A stretch of DNA of 16,325 nucleotides from Microvirga sp. (GTDB taxonomy: Bacteria; Pseudomonadota; Alphaproteobacteria; Rhizobiales; Beijerinckiaceae). Position numbers and translations under genes: made by a program. Below the pieces are notes generated by a model that was not told the DNA's origin, ran no database searches, and saw only the letters and a program-made list of their open reading frames with translations. This document shows positions 14,377 through 16,325 of the stretch, piece by piece; position 1 is the first letter of the stretch, and each line of letters begins with the position of its first letter. Where the stretch lies: contig JAKOMT010000017.1 of assembly GCA_022241475.1 (NCBI GenBank), forward strand, positions 1-16,325, read 5' to 3'.

Positions 14377-14870
14377 TGAGTGGACACCCATGATAGGCTT
14401 TCGGGCCAAGACAGGAGTGTCCGATGGAGATGAAGAAGCGCCGGCATTTTCCGGATACGTTCAAGCAGCAGGCGGTGGAGCGTATCGAGACGAGCGGGCT
14501 CCCTATAGCGAGGGTGGCAGAGGAACTCGGAGTGAACGAGACGGTCTTGCGCCGCTGGGTGCGTCGGTTCCCGCGCCGCGTCCGAACGACCGACAGCCGG
14601 CACGATTATCCGATCGCGCCGAACAGGTTGCGCCGGAACTTCACGGCGGGCGCGCCCAACCAGGTCTGGCTCGCCGACCTGACCTACATCCGCACCGGTG
14701 AAGGCTGGCTCTTTCTTGCCGCCGTCATCGACATGCACACGCGCAAGGTCGTCGGCTGGAGCATGCGTGAGACGCTTCATGCTTCCATCGCCCTCGAGGC
14801 GCTCAAAATGGCTGTCGCGCGCCAACGCCCACCGCCCGGCCTCGTGCATCACTCCGACAGGGGTTCTCAA
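14377..14870 (+). mobile_element. IS3-family element remnant (internally deleted, right end lost)
   Basis: TGAGTGGACACCC (14377-14389) resembles the terminal repeat of IS3-type elements and lies 34 nt before the transposase start. The right end is missing because the IS30-type element interrupts it near 14870. The remaining ~0.5 kb is less than half the usual 1.2-1.4 kb. Confidence 0.65.
14424..14870 (+). pseudogene. IS3-family transposase, OrfA fused to OrfB by deletion and truncated
   Basis: Residues 1 to about 49 are an IS3 OrfA helix-turn-helix (KKRRHFPDTFKQQAVERIE, IARVAEELGVNETVLRRWV). The frame then jumps directly into the OrfB catalytic region at about 14571: RTTDSRHDYPIAPNRLRRNF, NQVWLADLTYIRTGEGWLF, RPPPGLVHHSDRGSQ. 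Asp85 (LADLTY) and Asp145 (HHSDRGS) are the first two DDE residues; the Glu and the C-terminus are lost. Normally OrfA and OrfB are joined by ribosomal frameshifting; here the end of OrfA and the N-terminal part of OrfB are deleted. Similarity stops at Gln149 (codon 14868-14870), where IS30 DNA begins. The frame runs on to 14915 with unrelated residues. Confidence 0.85.
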
Positions 14871-14873
14871 GCC

Positions 14874-14896
14874 GGTCTCAAGCGGTCGTCGCAACA
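14874..14896. repeat. IS30-type terminal inverted repeat, left
   Basis: The repeat begins GGTCTCAAGCGG and continues TCGTCGCAACA. It pairs with 16300-16322 with three mismatches. The transposase stop codon (14878-14880) lies within it. Confidence 0.85.
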
Positions 14897-16278
14897 CCAT
14901 CTTGGGCAGTCTTGAGGAAGGCGTCCAGTGCCTCGGCGGGCGTTCGCCATTGGAGGGTCTTACGCGGTCGGCCGTTGAGAACCGCGGCCACGGCCTCGAG
15001 GTGCTCCGCGCTGTGCAGGCTCAGGTCCGTTCCTTTCGGGAAGTACTGCCGCAGCAGCCCGTTGGTGTTCTCGTTGCTACCTCTCTGCCAAGGAGAGTGC
15101 GGGTCGCAGAAGTAGATCTCCAGACCAGCCTCGACCCGAAGCTGCGCATGCTGCGCCATTTCGGACCCCTGGTCCCATGTCAGCGATCTCCTCATCTGTT
15201 CGGGCAAGGTGGTGATCGTACGTGTGATCGCGTTTCGCACCGCCTCCGCCCCGTGGCCGGCCAGCGCCGGCCCGTTCCTGACGCGCTCCTGCGTGCCGTG
15301 CCCTTCCATCGGAGGCAGGTGCAGCAGCAGCGTGAACCGCGTCGTGCGCTCCACGAGCGTTCCGATGGCAGAGCGCTTCAGCCCGATGATCAGATCGCCC
15401 TCCCAATGCCCGGGAACGGCCCTGTCGTTCGCCTCGGCCGGTCGCTCGCTGATCAGAAGGTCGGAGGTGACGAACGATTTTCCGCGAGATCGAGCGCGCG
15501 CCCGCGGCACTCGAAGAGCCCGTCCCGTGCGCAGACACTGCGTCAGTTCCCGCTTAAGCGCTCCCCGGCCCTGGATGTAGAGCGCCTGGTAGATCGCTTC
15601 GTGGCTGAGGCGCATGGCCGCGTCGTCCGGATGGTCGAGCCGCAATCGCGCGGCGATCTGCTGAGGGCTCCAGGCCTTCGCCCATCGCCGGTGTTGGCGC
15701 TGCCCGTGTCTTCGCCTCTTCCACGGTACGATCGGACCGGGCAACGCGGCGCCGCTCGGCAAGGCGACGAGGCCCGCGATGCGCTCCTGCACATATGCGC
15801 GCAAAGCCGGGTTCGACGCCAGCTTCGCAGACTTCGGCCGACAAGCCGCGCGCTCCGCATGCCATTGCGCCGTCGTCGCCCTGTAATCGAGGGCGCCGCT
15901 TCGCGTCGCCGCGTTCCGCCTCAGCTCCCGCGAGATCGTCGAGGCTGCGCGCCCGAGCCGACGTGCAACCTCGCGCACGCCGATGCCTTGCGTTCGAAGA
16001 AGCGCGATCTCTTCCCGTTCCGCAAAGCCGAGATACCGCCCGGAGAGCGGCTTCGACGAGCGCGACAAATGAGATGGCGCCATTCCGCCCGCCGCTCGGA
16101 ACAGCCGATAGCCGACCGGCTGCGATATCCCGATTGCCATCGCCGCGTCCTCACTCGACAGCCCGTCGGCGATAAAAGCCCAGAACCGCCGAAGATCATC
16201 GCGTCGGACAAGCCCCGGTCGACCGGGCGACCTCAGCTTACCCCGAATACACCGATCCGAACGCCTTCGACCCGCCAT
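14878..16278 (-). CDS. IS30-family transposase
   Basis: The 466-residue protein has N-terminal helix-turn-helix regions (LGFAEREEIALLRTQGIGV, REVARRLGRAASTISRELRR), then AWSPQQIAARL and LSHEAIYQALYIQGRGALKR typical of IS30. The catalytic residues are Asp295 (GHWEGDLIIG), Asp369 (TWDQGSEM) and Glu403 (QRGSNENTNGLLRQYFPKGT), with the family's Asp-33-Glu spacing. No frameshift is visible, so activity is plausible. ATG 16278 is preferred because GGAGGG lies 8 nt upstream; a GTG nine bases earlier has no such site. It is longer than Escherichia coli IS30 transposase (about 383 residues), mostly through an extra N-terminal segment. Confidence 0.95.
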   Translation of the reverse strand: MAGRRRSDRCIRGKLRSPGRPGLVRRDDLRRFWAFIADGLSSEDAAMAIGISQPVGYRLFRAAGGMAPSHLSRSSKPLSGRYLGFAEREEIALLRTQGIGVREVARRLGRAASTISRELRRNAATRSGALDYRATTAQWHAERAACRPKSAKLASNPALRAYVQERIAGLVALPSGAALPGPIVPWKRRRHGQRQHRRWAKAWSPQQIAARLRLDHPDDAAMRLSHEAIYQALYIQGRGALKRELTQCLRTGRALRVPRARARSRGKSFVTSDLLISERPAEANDRAVPGHWEGDLIIGLKRSAIGTLVERTTRFTLLLHLPPMEGHGTQERVRNGPALAGHGAEAVRNAITRTITTLPEQMRRSLTWDQGSEMAQHAQLRVEAGLEIYFCDPHSPWQRGSNENTNGLLRQYFPKGTDLSLHSAEHLEAVAAVLNGRPRKTLQWRTPAEALDAFLKTAQDGVATTA

Positions 16279-16299
16279 CGCGACCACCCTCCACAGAGT

Positions 16300-16322
16300 T
16301 GTTGCGACGACCGATTGAATCC
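16300..16322. repeat. IS30-type terminal inverted repeat, right
   Basis: The repeat reads TGTTGCGACGACCG followed by ATTGAATCC, the inverted counterpart of 14874-14896 with three mismatches. It lies 21 nt upstream of the transposase start, so it may overlap the transposase promoter. Confidence 0.85.
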
Positions 16323-16325
16323 ACC

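Larger units (their letters stand above)
14874..16322 (-). mobile_element. IS30-family insertion sequence, apparently complete
   Basis: A 1449-bp unit carries a full transposase gene and is bounded by 23-bp inverted repeats that match at 20 positions. It interrupts the IS3-type transposase gene, so it is the younger insertion. Flanking bases (GCC on the left, ACC on the right) show no clear target duplication, and the window ends 3 nt beyond the right end. Confidence 0.85.

Overview
This is a GC-rich window with strong G/C bias at third codon positions. Its IS families, tyrosine-recombinase type and gene repertoire suggest an alphaproteobacterium, probably of the Hyphomicrobiales. That placement is an inference from gene style; no rRNA or tRNA is visible. 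The window looks like an accessory region: intact genes lie between broken or nested mobile elements.

Left part (1-2577). A truncated IS3-type transposase gene is joined to the C-terminal part of a frameshifted tyrosine recombinase. A non-coding stretch with repeated CAGGGAA motifs follows. Then comes a compact FitA/FitB-like (RHH antitoxin/PIN toxin) operon whose likely promoter is covered by a perfect 14-bp palindrome. A small minus-strand gene encodes an unrecognised, probably secreted protein, preceded by a 9-bp tandem repeat.

Middle part (2578-6603). An orphan KpsE/CtrB/BexC-like capsule export protein gene (+) converges on a minus-strand gene. In that gene the first ~90 codons of a family 5 ABC-transporter solute-binding protein are fused in frame to a probable capsule-locus protein. 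An IS6-family element lies upstream of the fusion.

Right-centre (6604-13885). Six minus-strand genes with gaps of at most 34 nt, or small overlaps, form one probable operon. In transcription order they encode an AtzD/barbiturase-family ring-opening amidohydrolase, an ornithine cyclodeaminase/mu-crystallin-family protein, a fused TRAP permease, a TAXI-type TRAP solute receptor, an amidase-signature hydrolase and an XRE-type regulator. The simplest reading is uptake of a small substrate through the TAXI-TRAP system, hydrolytic opening of a cyclic amide or imide ring, cleavage of the resulting linear amide, and an NAD(P)-linked or lyase step by the OCD-family protein, under control of the regulator. 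The substrate is not known. This is the best candidate for an undescribed system in the window.

Right end (14034-16325). After an upstream region with an 11-bp-arm inverted repeat come the tail of an ISL3-like transposase, an IS3-family element with orfA fused to orfB by internal deletion, and an apparently complete IS30-family element that interrupts the IS3 remnant. The IS30 element has near-perfect terminal inverted repeats and ends 3 nt before the window does.
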